Shown: piece by piece, positions 43,122-44,537 of the stretch
How positions within the stretch are numbered: position 1 is the first letter of the stretch
Layout of the letters: each line of letters begins with the position of its first letter
Assembly (NCBI GenBank): GCA_020344215.1
Contig: CP070815.1
Span: forward strand, 3,385,296 to 3,429,832
Length of the DNA stretch: 44,537 bases
Direction of reading: 5' to 3'
DNA from: Gemmatimonadota bacterium
Lineage (GTDB): Bacteria; Gemmatimonadota; Gemmatimonadetes; Palauibacterales; KS3-K002
Program-made: the position numbers and the translations under genes
The notes under the pieces: model-generated
Seen by the model: the letters and a program-made list of their open reading frames with translations, nothing else
What the model was told of the DNA's origin: nothing
Database searches by the model: none

Positions 43122-44537
43122 ATGATATTTAAGAGCAACCGCTTGAGTGACAGAGGTGGCCTGGCGCTGGTGGCCACACTCCTGGTGCTCACCGTGATGG
43201 CCGTCCTCGTGGCCGCGGCCGTCCAGTCGTCGATGACATCGGTGCGCACCTCGGGCATGGAGTACCACGAGGCGCGCGTCTTCTATGCCGCCGAGGCGGG
43301 CGCCGAGGTCGCCCTCTCGCAGCTCAAGCTCGCGCTCCAGGACGGGTACCTCTCCGACAGCGAGCTCTCGGACATTAACCCGCCGGCGCTCGAGGAGTTC
43401 AGCTTCGACAGCTTCTCGGTGCAGCGGCTCGACACGGCGGTCGTAGAGGAGATCAGCGACGGCCCCTACGCGGGCCTCTGGGCGCTGACCCAGAACGTCG
43501 AGGTCTATTCGCTGGCGTCCGACCCCGGCGGCAACACCTCCGGGGTCGTATTGGCAGCCAAGGCCCAGGCGATTCCCATCTTCCAGTTCGGTGTCTTCTA
43601 CGAGGAGGACCTCGAGGCGACCAACGGTCCACCCATGACTTTCGCAGGCCGGGTCCACGCGAACGGGAACATCTACCTCAGCTCGGCCAACGCCTGGTAC
43701 ATGGAGATGATCACGACGCCGAGCAAGGTGTTCCACAACCGCAAGGACCACGACAGGATCCTGAACGGCGTCTTCATCTTCAATCCGGTGACGACGGACA
43801 GCGTCGAGCTCGACTTCGACAGTCGGACGACCCCGGGCGCCGAGGCGTTCAAGGCGGAGAGCTGGGCCAAGTTCAACGCCCAGCTGCGGACCGATGCCTT
43901 CGATACCGACTCGCTGCGACTCCCGTTACCGCAGGGCGTCCCGGCAAGGGAGCTCATCCGCCCCAAGGAGCCGGGTTCCGACACCGAGGCTGAGAAGTCG
44001 GTGAAGTTCGCCTGGAACGCCGACATGTACGTGACCGTCGATCTCACCGACATCCGCCAGAGGGATGCCGTCTGTGGGGCGACCGGTGTGGCACCGGAAC
44101 AGATCGACGGCACGATCACGATCACGCCGCAGACTCCGGTCTTCGCCGGGGCTGGCTGGGTGACCTTTACGGCCCACCATTCGTCGCTGTCGTGTGCCGA
44201 GTTCGATTCGCGTGTAAGCCTCAGAATCGACGCCGGCACCTGGACGTTCAACGGCACGATGTCGAGCTGCAACTTCCAGGCCTTCATCCCCGACGACGGC
44301 GACGAGCTGGAGGTCGAGATCCAAATCGAATCGGACGACTACATCCAGCTCCCCGGTGACATCTTCGGCAAGGTCAGGTGGAAGCTCGACGGGGGACTGA
44401 CCGGTGGTCCTTGGCCGGACATTACAGTGGAGCGCGCGCCCGGCCTGCAGGTGCCGAGCGCCAGTGACATGTGCAGCATCTTCCAGTGGAACTGGGCGGC
44501 CTTCTATGACGGGCGTGAGGATGAGCTCAAGGACGTG
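43122..44537 (+). CDS. PilX-like minor pilin / pilus assembly protein, cut by window end
   Basis: At least 472 codons, open to the last base. The N-terminus is SDRGGLALVATLLVLTVMAVLVAAAVQSS, the PilX-type hydrophobic helix without Glu at +5, followed by VFYAAEAGAEVALSQL, the PilX_N hallmark. A long domain follows with FGVFYEEDLEATNGPPMTFAGRVHANGNIYLSS, a phrase common in large PilX-like proteins of deeply branching phyla. Typical proteobacterial PilX has about 170-200 residues, so this is a much enlarged version. AGGAGG lies about ten bases before the ATG. A pilY1-like gene would be expected beyond the window. Confidence 0.8.
   Translation, partial: MIFKSNRLSDRGGLALVATLLVLTVMAVLVAAAVQSSMTSVRTSGMEYHEARVFYAAEAGAEVALSQLKLALQDGYLSDSELSDINPPALEEFSFDSFSVQRLDTAVVEEISDGPYAGLWALTQNVEVYSLASDPGGNTSGVVLAAKAQAIPIFQFGVFYEEDLEATNGPPMTFAGRVHANGNIYLSSANAWYMEMITTPSKVFHNRKDHDRILNGVFIFNPVTTDSVELDFDSRTTPGAEAFKAESWAKFNAQLRTDAFDTDSLRLPLPQGVPARELIRPKEPGSDTEAEKSVKFAWNADMYVTVDLTDIRQRDAVCGATGVAPEQIDGTITITPQTPVFAGAGWVTFTAHHSSLSCAEFDSRVSLRIDAGTWTFNGTMSSCNFQAFIPDDGDELEVEIQIESDDYIQLPGDIFGKVRWKLDGGLTGGPWPDITVERAPGLQVPSASDMCSIFQWNWAAFYDGREDELKDV

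Overview
The window is a high-GC chromosomal segment from a Gram-negative (diderm) bacterium. A GWxTD-motif lipoprotein next to an ExbB-type channel, split glycine dehydrogenase genes (gcvPA/gcvPB), Omp85-like barrels and many GTG/TTG starts fit Gemmatimonadota best. That assignment is an inference from gene content; no rRNA or ribosomal protein gene is present to confirm it. Two Na+/H+ antiporters side by side hint at a saline or alkaline habitat.

Layout. (1) 1-6893: a tight minus-strand operon arsR-tolC-MFP-RND-PII-like-DUF2892, driven by a sigma70-like promoter whose -10 lies inside an AT-rich palindrome; it looks like an inducible tripartite efflux pump with two small accessory proteins. 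(2) 6893-12853 (+): a RemA-like protein, an Omp85-like protein, a DUF547 protein, a second VRGY-bearing outer-membrane protein and an NTF2-like lipoprotein. (3) 12866-20715 (-): polA with a degraded proofreading site, a cold-shock gene with its own promoter and a hairpin beyond its end, a lytic transglycosylase, the GWxTD lipoprotein and exbB. (4) 20745-33202 (-): gcvH-gcvPA-UPF0173 hydrolase-gcvPB-lipM, running into a complete peptide ABC transporter with two binding proteins. The first part supplies the glycine cleavage P and H proteins and a lipoyl-attachment enzyme; gcvT is absent. (5) 33270-33560 (+): a short transcription unit with a 19-codon ORF behind a very strong ribosome-binding site, an internal hairpin and an intrinsic terminator. 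(6) 33594-39794: MscS channel, DMT exporter, a four-helix-bundle (IVP/S23 type) gene bracketed by 22-bp perfect inverted repeats made of GGTCGGT-like heptads, NhaC and a CPA1 antiporter, and a small membrane protein. (7) 39802-44537: an FHA protein and a minor-pilin operon (gspH/fimT, pilV-like, pilW, pilX) cut by the window end.

The most unusual material is between genes. Related heptad/hairpin repeats occur at three places (88-146, 30535-30640, 35640-36188), and one of them encloses the four-helix-bundle gene, whose stop codon and last residues are encoded by the repeat arm itself. This is the best candidate for an undescribed mobile or regulatory module. The micro-ORF unit at 33270-33560 is the second.
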